Part shown: piece after piece, positions 17,702 through 26,124 of the stretch
How the letters are laid out: each line of letters starts with the position of its first letter
Position numbering within the stretch: position 1 is the stretch's first letter
From: CALBZG01 sp964486295
GTDB taxonomy: Bacteria; Bacillota; Clostridia; Peptostreptococcales; Anaerovoracaceae
Reading direction: 5' to 3'
NCBI GenBank assembly: GCA_964486295.1
Contig: CAZAMF010000006.1
Span: forward strand, 43,497-107,496
Length of the DNA: 64,000 nucleotides
Notes under the pieces: generated by a model
What the model saw: the letters and a program-made list of their open reading frames with translations, nothing else
Databases searched by the model: none
What the model was told of the DNA's origin: nothing
Program-made: the position numbers and the translations under genes

Positions 17702-20260
17702 GTGGAAAAGACGATTCCAATAGAGGGCATGACCTGCGCCGCCTGCTCAGCAGCGGTAGAGCGGGCGGTATCAAAAGTTCCAGGGGTAGAGACCGCCGGT
17801 GTGAATCTGGCTGCGGAAACCTTGAAGGTCGATTTTAACGAACAGCAAACCAGCCTGGAAACCATTGCCAAAGCAGTTGAAAACGCGGGCTATAAAGCTG
17901 TTTTGCCGGATTCAGAGCACCCGCTGGAAGCTTCCCGGGCATATCAACTCAGACAGGAAGCCAAGGAGAAGAAAGAAAAGGGACTTTGGCAAAGATTTCT
18001 TGCCAGCGCCGTGTTAACAATCCCTCTTCTGTACATCTCCATGGGGTATATGATCGGTCTTCCCTTGCCGGGATTTTTTACTCCGGAAAACAATCCGCTG
18101 ATCTATGGGCTATCACAGCTTTTGCTGGCAGCACCGGTCGTATTGATGGGCAGACAGTTTTTCGTAAATGGTACCGCAAATCTGGTGAGACTCCACCCTA
18201 ATATGGATTCGCTGATTGCGGTGGGGACGGGATCGGCATTCTTATATGGCTGCTATGCACTGTCCATGGTTTATTTGGGTTCCGGGCATTATATCCATTC
18301 ACTGTATTTTGAATCGGCCGCAGTCGTGCTAACACTGGTAACGCTGGGAAAATATCTGGAAGCAAGAGCCACCGGAAGAACCTCCGAAGCAATTAAAAAA
18401 CTGATGGATCTTGCGCCGAAACAAGCGGTCATCCTTCGCGGAGAAAATGAAATTGTCATCAGCGCGTCAGACGTTGTGCCGGGTGATATTGTTGTGGTCA
18501 GACCCGGAGAAAGCTTTCCGGTGGATGGGATCGTCACCAGAGGGATGACCTATGTCGATGAATCGATGCTGACCGGAGAAAGTATGCCCGTCGAGAAGCA
18601 AACCGGAGACAAGGTAATCGGGGGATCTATCAATAAAAATGGGTTTATCTATTTTGAGGCCACCAAGGTGGGTTCGGAAACTGTACTATCTCAGATCATC
18701 AGACTGGTCGAAGAAGCGCAGGGGACCAAGGCGCCGATTTCTAAATTGGCGGATCGTATTTCTGGATATTTTGTTCCGGTGGTCATGGCTCTGGGGCTGT
18801 CAGCCGCAATGGCCTGGTATTTTATAGGGAACAAGGATCTGGAATTTGCATTGACCATTTTTGTTTCCGTTCTGGTCATCGCTTGCCCTTGTTCCCTTGG
18901 ACTGGCAACACCAACGGCGATTATGACCGCAACAGGCAGAGGAGCAGAATTCGGAGTGCTGATAAAAGGCGGAGAGGCTCTTGAGACAGCACACAAAATC
19001 AATACGATGGTTCTGGACAAGACCGGAACGGTGACAGAGGGCAAGCCCGTGGTGACCTATGTGGCAGCATCAGGCGGCAGGACAGAAAGCGAGCTGCTGT
19101 CGATGGCGGCATCTGCCGAAAAAGGATCCGAACATCCGCTGGGGCAGGCTATTGTCAATAAGGCGGAAGAACTTGGCTTGAGCCTGCTTGAGATCCATGA
19201 ATTCAAGGCCTCGCCCGGCCTTGGAATTGAGGCAGTTTACCAAGGGAAGCAGCTGTTGCTTGGAAATCGGAAAATGCTTGCAGATCACAAAATTGAAACC
19301 GATAAAGCCTTCACGGAAATCAGTTCTCTCGAATCCCAGGGGAAAACTCTGATGTACGTTGCTTTGGGTGGCATCCATTTAGGGATCATTGCTGTGTCGG
19401 ATACTCTGAAAAGTGATAGCATACAGGCCATTGGGAAGCTGCACGAAATGGGCATAGAAACAGTACTCATGACCGGGGACAATTCGGAAACAGCCGAAGC
19501 TATCGCCAGGGAAACCGGAATTCAACGTGTATTTAGCGAAGTGCTTCCTGACCAAAAGGCCGCTCACGTTCAATCTCTGCAAAAGGAAGGCAAGGTTGTC
19601 GCCATGGTAGGCGACGGGATCAATGACGCACCAGCTCTGGCGCAGGCGGATGTAGGCCTCGCTATAGGCGCAGGAACCGACATCGCCATAGAATCCGCCG
19701 ATATCGTATTGGTTCACAGCAGGCTGACCGATGTGCTCACAGCCTTGGAACTCAGCCGTGCAACGATCAGGAATATCAAGCAAAATCTGTTTTGGGCATT
19801 TGCATATAATACCATCGGCATCCCCGTGGCGATGGGAATGCTCTATTTATTTGGGGGCCCTTTATTGAATCCGATGCTGGCAGGGGCTGCCATGAGCCTC
19901 AGTTCGGTTTCTGTCGTAACCAACGCGTTAAGACTGAAGCGATTCAAACCATCAGTATTCTATAGCGAGCCGGAAGTTCGCCAGGAGAAAATGACAATTG
20001 CGGACATCGTTCCGCCAAATAACAATCATGAGGAGGAAGAACCTATGAAAAAGAAATTGGCTGTAGAAGGTATGAGTTGTATGCATTGCGTAAACCATGT
20101 TAAAAAATATCTTGAAGAAATACCGGGCGTTTCAAATGTAAAGGTTAATCTCGAAGAGAGGGCGGCATGGATCGAAACTGATGGTAAAGTCAGCGATGAG
20201 CAAATCAGGGAGCAACTGACAGATACCGGTTATGAGATAAAAAATATCGAAAATCTATAA
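17702..20260 (+). CDS. copA: Copper-translocating P1B-type ATPase with N- and C-terminal HMA domains
   Basis: 852 aa. Exports Cu(I) across the membrane. The N-terminal heavy-metal domain has GMTCAAC (about 9-15), followed by eight membrane helices. The transport motif CPC is in IACPCSLGLATP (~396), the phosphorylation site DKTGT at ~439, the HP dipeptide in GSEHPLGQ, and the ATP hinge GDGINDAPALAQADVGLAIG. A second HMA domain (GMSCMHC, ~790) follows a short HEEEEP linker at the very C-terminus, an unusual position. GTG start at 17702 with AAGGAG 6 nt upstream. No copper regulator is adjacent. Confidence 0.92.
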   Translation: MEKTIPIEGMTCAACSAAVERAVSKVPGVETAGVNLAAETLKVDFNEQQTSLETIAKAVENAGYKAVLPDSEHPLEASRAYQLRQEAKEKKEKGLWQRFLASAVLTIPLLYISMGYMIGLPLPGFFTPENNPLIYGLSQLLLAAPVVLMGRQFFVNGTANLVRLHPNMDSLIAVGTGSAFLYGCYALSMVYLGSGHYIHSLYFESAAVVLTLVTLGKYLEARATGRTSEAIKKLMDLAPKQAVILRGENEIVISASDVVPGDIVVVRPGESFPVDGIVTRGMTYVDESMLTGESMPVEKQTGDKVIGGSINKNGFIYFEATKVGSETVLSQIIRLVEEAQGTKAPISKLADRISGYFVPVVMALGLSAAMAWYFIGNKDLEFALTIFVSVLVIACPCSLGLATPTAIMTATGRGAEFGVLIKGGEALETAHKINTMVLDKTGTVTEGKPVVTYVAASGGRTESELLSMAASAEKGSEHPLGQAIVNKAEELGLSLLEIHEFKASPGLGIEAVYQGKQLLLGNRKMLADHKIETDKAFTEISSLESQGKTLMYVALGGIHLGIIAVSDTLKSDSIQAIGKLHEMGIETVLMTGDNSETAEAIARETGIQRVFSEVLPDQKAAHVQSLQKEGKVVAMVGDGINDAPALAQADVGLAIGAGTDIAIESADIVLVHSRLTDVLTALELSRATIRNIKQNLFWAFAYNTIGIPVAMGMLYLFGGPLLNPMLAGAAMSLSSVSVVTNALRLKRFKPSVFYSEPEVRQEKMTIADIVPPNNNHEEEEPMKKKLAVEGMSCMHCVNHVKKYLEEIPGVSNVKVNLEERAAWIETDGKVSDEQIREQLTDTGYEIKNIENL
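20045..20260 (+). other. In-frame internal start giving a free CopZ-like copper chaperone
   Basis: Within copA, AGGAGGAAGA (20031-20040) is followed by an in-frame ATG at 20045. Initiation here would yield a 71-aa protein beginning MKKKLAVEGMSCMHC, the size and sequence type of CopZ. The linker codons themselves form the Shine-Dalgarno. This implies either a copA-copZ gene fusion with a retained ribosome site or deliberate production of both forms. Confidence 0.5.
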
Positions 20261-20268
20261 AAAAATAC

Positions 20269-20317
20269 AAAAAAGGGCCAAATCGCAAAAAAAATTTTTT
20301 GGTCGGCTCTTTTTTTA
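20269..20317 (+). terminator. Terminator of copA
   Basis: AAAAAGGGCC pairs with GGCTCTTTTT around an A8T6 interior, ending in seven T. Confidence 0.75.
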
Positions 20318-20496
20318 TCAATATGATGTTGTCTGGTTTACTATAATCTTTTTTACAACAAATTAGTTATAATTCCTTGTAAAACAAGACGATGTTAAAA
20401 AATAACATTATAGCAGGTATAATGATTTGCATTTTTTTTAGCGCATGAAACGGTAATGTTATAAAAGTTCGAATATTACGCATTTTTATGAACCCG

Positions 20497-20525
20497 TTTA
20501 CAATTGGAATTCCAGGGTACATAAT
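20497..20525 (+). promoter_or_regulatory. Promoter of an orphan short transcription unit
   Basis: TTTACA, 17-bp spacer, CATAAT. Same elements and spacing as the promoter at 20993. No open reading frame with a ribosome site follows before the terminator at 20612. Confidence 0.5.
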
Positions 20526-20531
20526 ATACAT

Positions 20532-20645
20532 TGTAGTCAACAAGACATCATTCATGGCTACAGACCCTATAATATTTGCTTACTCTCCACTTATAAATAT
20601 TTCTAAACAGTAAAGCCCGATGTAGTCTCAGCTGCATCGGGCTTT
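20532..20645 (+). ncRNA. Candidate ~110-nt small RNA or remnant of a lost permease unit
   Basis: Bounded by the promoter at 20497 and the strong hairpin at 20612. Its 3' half (20579-20650) is near-identical to the 3' end of the amino-acid permease gene at 23103. Transcription is inferred only from those signals. Confidence 0.3.
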
Positions 20646-20650
20646 ATTGC
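20579..20650 (+). repeat. Copy 1 of a duplicated 3'-end element
   Basis: About 72 bp: CTTACTCT-CACTTATAAATATTTCTAAA followed by a TAAAGCCCGATG hairpin and TTATTGC. Copy 2 lies at 23103-23175 directly after the permease stop codon; the two differ at only a handful of positions. Confidence 0.8.
20612..20645 (+). terminator. Intrinsic terminator within repeat copy 1
   Basis: Perfect 11-bp arms AAAGCCCGATG/CATCGGGCTTT, then ATTGCTT. The 20650-20990 stretch after it holds no gene; only an 8-bp palindrome CGGTTTGA/TCAAACCG at 20678-20698 stands out. Confidence 0.75.
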
Positions 20651-20992
20651 TTCGCGTGCCAAAATATTATTACTTTGCGGTTTGAATGTGTCAAACCGGC
20701 CATCGTTTCTGGGATGTCAGAATTTGTGTCATTTTTTAAAAATAATTTATAAAATAATTCTGATATCAAACACGCGCCAAAAAGTCATGTCTGCATCAGG
20801 CTTTTAACTAGCCTTAAAAATGCTTAAAAAAATCAAATCAGCCGAAGTCGTTTAAAATAAAGGGAAACTATGTAGGAATTGAAATGTGATCCAGGAGCAG
20901 AACATTATTACAGGTTTGATATTTTTTTGGAATGGAACCGGTGCAAAAGAAAATTCACATTTTGCGGAAAATTCCGTGTTTTTCAAAATCCG

Positions 20993-21021
20993 TTTACAAT
21001 TCCTGGGGAATAGACCATAAT
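20993..21021 (+). promoter_or_regulatory. Promoter of the small membrane protein/permease unit
   Basis: TTTACA, 17-bp spacer beginning ATTCC, CATAAT, about 98 bp before the first start codon. Confidence 0.6.
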
Positions 21022-21118
21022 TTGATATATAAATAAGTTGTTTGTGTGTAGAATTATTACGTAATCTGCAAAATTGTAACGTTTTAGCCGATTCAACAAT
21101 AAGAGTTAATGGAAAAGA

Positions 21119-21463
21119 ATGGAGAATGCCAACATGCCGGATTATACTGAATATTATCTCATGCTGCCGATATTGCTCTGGATTGTCACATATTTGATCA
21201 TAGCTGCTGCTGACCGAATGGTAAAGAAAAAATTCGGAGTGAAGAGTGAAGAGTATCAGGACCTGAGATTCCCGAAATTCGTCGCATTGCTGTTAAATTC
21301 CGCATCGACCATTGGTATTATCATGTTTATTAAGTTCGGTACAATCACTCCGGAAATATCCACATTTTTCGCCGTGCCGTTTTTCGGGATCACGGCCTTC
21401 TTTCTGACATCTGTTTTCAGAGAATTTAAGGATGCAAGAAGAGCAAACGGAAGCAAATGGTAA
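21119..21463 (+). CDS. Small integral membrane protein of unknown function
   Basis: 114 aa with three hydrophobic segments (about 14-32, 55-75, 80-100) and a basic C-terminus ending RRANGSKW. No family is recognised. ATG 21119 follows GGAAAAG; ATG 21134 with GGAG 9 nt upstream is an alternative. It lies 180 bp upstream of the amino-acid permease on the same strand with no terminator seen between them, so it may be a co-transcribed accessory protein. Confidence 0.6.
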   Translation: MENANMPDYTEYYLMLPILLWIVTYLIIAAADRMVKKKFGVKSEEYQDLRFPKFVALLLNSASTIGIIMFIKFGTITPEISTFFAVPFFGITAFFLTSVFREFKDARRANGSKW

Positions 21464-21643
21464 GCATTTCTGATGCTTGTCGATAACCTGATTTGAGGGG
21501 AGTGATGCGAATTAGAAATGGTTAGAAAGGTCGAATCGAAATCCAAAAGGGATCTCATTGTGGCATTAGGGGTAAAGGGGAAAATTGTAATTTTTTAATC
21601 TTATTTACTTAATTTTTAAACAGCAAGAAAAGGAGGATTAAAT

Positions 21644-23098
21644 ATGGCAAAGACCGAAAAGAAAAAAGGCATGAACCTTTTGGATTATTTTATGCTGGGG
21701 TTTGGTTCAATCGTTGGAGTTGGCTGGGCTGTAGCAGTTAATGGATGGATGGGTACCGGTGGTGGTCCGATTCCTTCCGCAATCGCGTATATATTTGCAA
21801 CACTGATGATTATACCTATCTCTTTCTGCTATGCTGAACTGACAAGCGCAATGCCTGTAGCAGGCGGCGTAGTAGCATTCGCTTATAAAGCATACGGTTC
21901 ATTCGCATCGTTTGTTGGCGGTTGGTTTGTAGCCCTGGCTTATGTAACAATAATTCCGTGGGAAGCCATCTACATCAATGACGTGCTTGCACTCATCTTC
22001 CCTGTACTGAAAGCGGGAGATCCGCTTTACATGATCGCCGGAACGGGCATTTATGCCAATGGCCTTATTGTAGGCGTTATCGTTTCCCTGGCGGTTATTT
22101 ATATGAACTACAGAGGTATCGACATCGCAGCCGGGATCCAGACTGCATTAGGTATCATTTTGGTAGGTTCCGGCATACTTGTCATACTGTTCTGCTTCCT
22201 CAAAGCAGATCCTGCAAACCTGATGCCTATTTACCAGAATGTTGGAAAAGGAACGCATACAACCATGCTCGGTGGTATGATCGCTGTCATGTCTATTGCA
22301 CCGTTCTTCCTTGCAGGTTTTGATACGATCACACAAGGAGCCGAGGACAGCGAATCAGGTCTTGACTATAACGGCCTTGGAAAAGTTCTGGTTATGGCAA
22401 TCCTGAGCGCAGGTATATTCTATACATTAGTAATCATTTCATCCGGTTTGGCAATGCCTTGGACTGATTTCTTCCAGCTCCCTCGTCCGGCTGTTTCCCT
22501 TGAGTTGAGAGATGCTTATGGCGGCGCTCTTGGAGCAGCTTTGTACTGGCTGGTAATGGTAGGAGCTTTAGCCGGACTGTTCACTACCTGGAACGGTTTC
22601 TTCATTGCATCGGCCCGTCTGCTCATGGGTATGAGCAGAGCCAGACTGATCCCTGCTTTCTTTAGCAAAATACATCCTAAATACGGAACTCCTGTAGGCG
22701 CAAATACATTCATTGCGATCTCCTGCCTGGTCGGTCCTTTCGTAGGAATGGGCGTTATCGATCCTCTGACCGTAGTAGGATCCACAGCATTCCTGATCGG
22801 CTGGTTCATGACTTCACTCTGTACGATCAAACTTAGAGTGTCCCAACCGGAGATGCCTAGACCTTACAAAGCACCTGGTGGCATGGGTCTTGTTTGGATA
22901 GCAGCCATTTTCTCACTGTTGTTCATAGTAAGCACGTTCCTGCCATTCTCACCTGGATATATGGGTACTTTGGGCGTGCAGATCTTCATCGTTTGGGCTA
23001 TAATCGGAATCATCTTCTACACTGCAAGCGCTAAGTTCAGAAATGAATTTACTGAAGAGGAAAAGTATGCAGCGATTTTCCAAAAGCTCAGCAAATAA
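21644..23098 (+). CDS. APC-family amino-acid permease
   Basis: 484 aa with about 12 membrane helices. The N-terminal signature LDYFMLGFGSIVGVGWAVAVNGWMGTGGG is the APC helix-1 substrate-binding stretch, and AELTSAMPVAGGVVAFAYKAYGSFASFVGGW is helix 2-3. Likely proton- or sodium-coupled amino-acid uptake; substrate not predictable by eye. Excellent RBS AAAGGAGG at 21629-21636. Codon use is noticeably biased (frequent GTA/GTT, GGC/GGT, GCA), as in the gcd operons, suggesting high expression. Ends in the terminator element at 23138. Confidence 0.88.
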   Translation: MAKTEKKKGMNLLDYFMLGFGSIVGVGWAVAVNGWMGTGGGPIPSAIAYIFATLMIIPISFCYAELTSAMPVAGGVVAFAYKAYGSFASFVGGWFVALAYVTIIPWEAIYINDVLALIFPVLKAGDPLYMIAGTGIYANGLIVGVIVSLAVIYMNYRGIDIAAGIQTALGIILVGSGILVILFCFLKADPANLMPIYQNVGKGTHTTMLGGMIAVMSIAPFFLAGFDTITQGAEDSESGLDYNGLGKVLVMAILSAGIFYTLVIISSGLAMPWTDFFQLPRPAVSLELRDAYGGALGAALYWLVMVGALAGLFTTWNGFFIASARLLMGMSRARLIPAFFSKIHPKYGTPVGANTFIAISCLVGPFVGMGVIDPLTVVGSTAFLIGWFMTSLCTIKLRVSQPEMPRPYKAPGGMGLVWIAAIFSLLFIVSTFLPFSPGYMGTLGVQIFIVWAIIGIIFYTASAKFRNEFTEEEKYAAIFQKLSK

Positions 23099-23102
23099 TT
23101 TA

Positions 23103-23175
23103 CTTACTCTACACTTATAAATATTTCTAAATCAATAAAGCCCGATGCAGTCTCCACTGCGTCGGGCCTTATTGC
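23103..23175 (+). repeat. Copy 2 of the duplicated 3'-end element
   Basis: 73 bp beginning 5 nt after the permease stop. Shares CACTTATAAATATTTCTAAA and the AAAGCCCGATG hairpin with copy 1 at 20579-20650. Confidence 0.8.
23138..23170 (+). terminator. Terminator of the permease gene
   Basis: Eleven-bp stem GCCCGATGCAG/CTGCGTCGGGC (one G-U pair), followed by CTTATT. Confidence 0.75.
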
Positions 23176-23259
23176 ATAAGTAATGATATTCGGCTGTGGC
23201 TGCAAATGAAAAAGAGGACAAAACGTATATAAATATGGTGGATTATCAGGCTAAAGCAA

Positions 23260-23288
23260 TTGACATCACCGTTCAAAAAGAGGATAAT
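23260..23288 (+). promoter_or_regulatory. Promoter of tRNA-Val(CAC)
   Basis: TTGACA, 17-bp spacer, GATAAT, ending 15 bp before the tRNA 5' end. The same arrangement precedes the second tRNA. Confidence 0.8.
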
Positions 23289-23303
23289 TTATTGAAAAGA
23301 TGC

Positions 23304-23378
23304 GGGCGATTAACTCAGCGGGAGAGTGCTACCGTCACAAGGTAGAAGTCGTTGGTTCAAACCCAATATCGCCCACCA
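23304..23378 (+). tRNA. tRNA-Val (anticodon CAC)
   Basis: 75 nt including encoded CCA. Acceptor GGGCGAT/ATCGCCC, D stem ACTC/GAGT, anticodon stem CTACC/GGTAG with loop GTCACAA (anticodon CAC, U33 present, G at 32 instead of the usual pyrimidine), T arm GTTGG-TTCAAAC-CCAAT. Only 11 bp separate it from the next start codon. Confidence 0.88.
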
Positions 23379-23389
23379 TATAGAGAAAT

Positions 23390-24547
23390 ATGAAAATAAT
23401 TTCCAACGGACAACAGAATACAAGATCAGGAAACCGATACGGACGATCAGAGTGGGCAGGCGCCTTTGGTGACCTAGGAACTCTGATTCCTTTTGTTGTC
23501 GGGTATATCAGCATTGTAAGGATGGATCCCCGCGGAGTTCTTTTTATGCTGGGCATACTGATGATCGGATCAGGTCTATATTATAAGACACCGATTCCGG
23601 TACAGCCAATGAAAGCCATCGGTGCAGCCGCCATCGCTTCATCCGGTGCAATCACGCCGGGAATAATATGGGGAGCAGGCCTGTTTACCGGTGTCTTCTG
23701 GCTCGCTTTGGGATTATCCGGGCAGCTTGATAAGGTGTCGAAAATAGCATCCAAGCCTGTTCTGAGAGGAATCGTGCTGGGATTGGGCCTCCTGTTCATG
23801 ATGGACGGGCTGAATATGATGAGGAAAGACTTCCTTGTCGCAGCGATCGCTCTTATACTTACCTTTACGCTTCTCAAGAATAAAAAAGTACCTGCAATGT
23901 TTATCTTGCTTCTATTCGGTATTTTTGCCGCAGTTCTCCGGAATCCTGCGTTGTTAGCCGATATTTCAAAAATTAATCTGGACATTCAAATACCGGAATT
24001 TGCCCTTGGAAAGATTACTGCTCCGGAAATGGCAAAAGGCATCCTGCTTCTTGGACTTCCTCAGATCCCTTTGACTTTCGGAAATGCGGTCGTCGCAATC
24101 ACATCTGAAAACAATCGGCTTTTCCCTGATCATCCGGTTAATGAAAATAAAATAGCCATATCCCAGGGCATTATGAATTTGATTTCACCTCTTTTCGGTG
24201 GAATACCGGTTTGCCACGGTGCCGGCGGTATGGCAGGCCATGTTCGATTCGGGGCAAGAACCGGGGGAGCGCTTGTTATTTTAGGCGGGATACTCCTGGC
24301 AGCCGGCATTTGCTTTGGCAGTTCTGTGTTGTTGATTTTTGAAATATTTCCGCAAAGTGTGCTGGGTGTAATTTTATTTTTTGCGGGTCTGGAGCTTGCA
24401 GCTCCTGCCTGGGATACCGGCGGGGAAAGAAAAGATCAATATCTGCTGCTTTTTACAGCGGGATTCTCCTTATGGAATATTGGAATCGGATTCGCTGCCG
24501 GATTGATCCTGCAGGAACTATTGAAAAGAAAATGGATCGATATCTGA
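23390..24547 (+). CDS. MOT1-type molybdate (or sulfate) transporter
   Basis: 385 aa with 10-12 membrane helices. The paired family signatures GAFGDLGTLIPFVVGY (~24-39) and KTPIPVQPMKAIGAAAIASG-type (PIPVQPMKAI at ~66) are those of MOT1 molybdate transporters; the second repeat has GGIPVCHGAGGMAGHVRFGARTG. No ribosome site is evident before ATG 23390, and no promoter fits between it and the tRNA. It is probably expressed from the tRNA promoter, with an almost leaderless mRNA after tRNA processing. No molybdoenzyme is seen in the window. Confidence 0.8.
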   Translation: MKIISNGQQNTRSGNRYGRSEWAGAFGDLGTLIPFVVGYISIVRMDPRGVLFMLGILMIGSGLYYKTPIPVQPMKAIGAAAIASSGAITPGIIWGAGLFTGVFWLALGLSGQLDKVSKIASKPVLRGIVLGLGLLFMMDGLNMMRKDFLVAAIALILTFTLLKNKKVPAMFILLLFGIFAAVLRNPALLADISKINLDIQIPEFALGKITAPEMAKGILLLGLPQIPLTFGNAVVAITSENNRLFPDHPVNENKIAISQGIMNLISPLFGGIPVCHGAGGMAGHVRFGARTGGALVILGGILLAAGICFGSSVLLIFEIFPQSVLGVILFFAGLELAAPAWDTGGERKDQYLLLFTAGFSLWNIGIGFAAGLILQELLKRKWIDI

Positions 24548-24591
24548 AATACACAGAGGTGAAGAATTATTTGTTGACGGAATGAAAAATG

Positions 24592-24620
24592 TTGACATAC
24601 GGTACCAAATAACAGATAAT
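24592..24620 (+). promoter_or_regulatory. Promoter of tRNA-Val(GAC)
   Basis: TTGACA, 17-bp spacer, GATAAT, ending 15 bp before the tRNA. Confidence 0.8.
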
Positions 24621-24635
24621 TTACCATGTAAATAC

Positions 24636-24710
24636 GGGCGATTAACTCAGTGGGAGAGTGCTACCTCGACAAGGTAGAAGTCGTTGGTTCAAATCCAATA
24701 TCGCCTACCA
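24636..24710 (+). tRNA. tRNA-Val (anticodon GAC) with unusual C33
   Basis: 75 nt with encoded CCA. Acceptor GGGCGAT/ATCGCCT (G1-U72 wobble), D stem ACTC/GAGT, anticodon stem CTACC/GGTAG with loop TCGACAA, so position 33 is C instead of the near-universal U. T arm GTTGG-TTCAAAT-CCAAT. Otherwise almost identical to the tRNA at 23304. Confidence 0.8.
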
Positions 24711-24713
24711 GAT

Positions 24714-24743
24714 AAAAAACCGCTTCTTTCGAAGCGGTTTTTT
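24714..24743. terminator. Bidirectional terminator
   Basis: Perfect AAAAAACCGCTTC/GAAGCGGTTTTTT stem with TTTC loop, between the tRNA and the convergent serpin gene. Confidence 0.9.
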
Positions 24744-24753
24744 AGTACCTTCA

Positions 24754-25986
24754 TTACAAAGCATTGCAATATTTGCCCATGAACAGGATCGTTCCGGTTT
24801 CTTCCTCTTCAATCAGGAAAAGAAAAGGTCTGTCTGCGATAAAAGTGACAGGTTCCTGGACAGCGGTTTCACCCACGATCACAACCGTAGCTCCGGCGGC
24901 TTCGCTTCCTTCTTCATTGACTTCGATAACCGCTTTGTGCAGCACCTCGCTGATATAGAGTCCTTCCCTGATCCCCGAAAAATCTGCCTCTGTCGAAAAA
25001 GGCAGTACCATGCCCATCGATATCAGTGGGTCGTTCAGTTTTTTGATGCCGTATTCCATTTTGAATTTTGGAATCTGAAGTTCAACACTTTCTGTGGTGT
25101 TAATAGATTCCTTAACGCGATTGAACTTTTCGGCATTGATAGACTGAACAAATGAGGAGATATCCTGGTCTTCATCCGGGAGTATACAATACATGGCTGT
25201 TTTGCCGTTCCCGTAAGGCAGTTTGACAACCTTGAAATCATCGCCTTCCCCGTATTCCACTTCCCCGTTTCTACGCATCATATCAACCTTCTGAACGCTG
25301 TCGAGACCGTGGAATTCTGATTCAAAGGTGTCGCTCTTCTTAAATTTTGTCGTCCATTGACCTTTAAAATATACCGCGTTGATCAAGTACATCACTATTG
25401 TATCCGGAATAGGAGGGCTGATCATTTTTTCAATTTTACCTTTCGTCGAATTCTTGATCCATGAATTGATTGAATTGACTGTTTCTGGATCCGAGAAATC
25501 AACCTCATTGACTTCTGCTGTAAAAACGTTTCTATTCGTGGTTATGAATTCATTCTTGATCGGCTCACCCTGCCGGTACCATATGGAGTTGCTGATATTC
25601 AGGTCCACTTTCTTGTCGGCTTGCGTCAGGTAAGCCAGAAGATTTTCATAGGTTTCGTTGACATCCTGCCTTTTGATTCCGTCGTATCGCAGGCCTTTTT
25701 CCATTTCAGCCAAGGTATCGCCAACAGCACCGTTGTAGGTCATGGTCAAAGCGGTCGAAACGCTTAAAGGCGATATAAAAATATTTGAAGCCCGATCTTC
25801 ACTGTCCAGCGCTCTGAACAAGTCAAAAGAAAATTCGGCATTTCTATTCATCACCTCACTGCTGATTTTCGTCATGTCATATTCTTTCCCTTCGTCAGGC
25901 CTTTGTCCGCATCCATAAAAGGAAGAAAATATAAGTATAAGAATCAGTAATATCACAATTGATTTATTCGCGATGCTATTCATCAT
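24754..25986 (-). CDS. Lipoprotein serpin (serine/cysteine protease inhibitor)
   Basis: 410 aa. N-terminal hydrophobic stretch (VILLILILIFSSFYGC) with a Cys at ~26, consistent with a lipoprotein signal though FYGC is an imperfect lipobox. The serpin core follows: NIFISPLSVSTALTMTYNGAVGDTLAEM, NAVYFKGQWTTKF, and near residue 355 the hinge EVNEEGSEAAGATVV with small residues as required for inhibitory loop insertion, then FIADRPFLFLI and GTILFMGKY. By counting from the hinge, P1-P1' falls near Thr-Ala in GETAVQEP. Probably anchored outside the membrane to block exogenous proteases. ATG 25986 or 25983, RBS GGAGG. Confidence 0.9.
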   Translation of the reverse strand: MMNSIANKSIVILLILILIFSSFYGCGQRPDEGKEYDMTKISSEVMNRNAEFSFDLFRALDSEDRASNIFISPLSVSTALTMTYNGAVGDTLAEMEKGLRYDGIKRQDVNETYENLLAYLTQADKKVDLNISNSIWYRQGEPIKNEFITTNRNVFTAEVNEVDFSDPETVNSINSWIKNSTKGKIEKMISPPIPDTIVMYLINAVYFKGQWTTKFKKSDTFESEFHGLDSVQKVDMMRRNGEVEYGEGDDFKVVKLPYGNGKTAMYCILPDEDQDISSFVQSINAEKFNRVKESINTTESVELQIPKFKMEYGIKKLNDPLISMGMVLPFSTEADFSGIREGLYISEVLHKAVIEVNEEGSEAAGATVVIVGETAVQEPVTFIADRPFLFLIEEEETGTILFMGKYCNAL

Positions 25987-26124
25987 GACACCTCCGTCAG
26001 ATCATTTAGTTTATCTTATGACTTAGACCCATCAGACTCATCTTTTGTTTCATTATACCCCAAATGTTGAAGTTAGCTTATGGTTGGATGATGGAGGAAC
26101 TGTTTTTAAGTCGGGGCAGGTTGT

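Noticed and set aside
17398..17871. N-terminal extension of the LRR protein up to 17871
   Set aside because: It would run through the copA start region and lacks a ribosome site; the signal peptide and GGGAGGAG fix the start at 17397.
20367..20555. 62-codon minus-strand frame in the gap after copA
   Set aside because: No ribosome site, AT-rich composition, and it overlaps the plus-strand promoter at 20497.
23304..24710. Genomic island between the two tRNA genes
   Set aside because: No integrase, no direct repeats beyond the tRNAs themselves, and only one ordinary transporter gene in between; tandem tRNA duplication is simpler.
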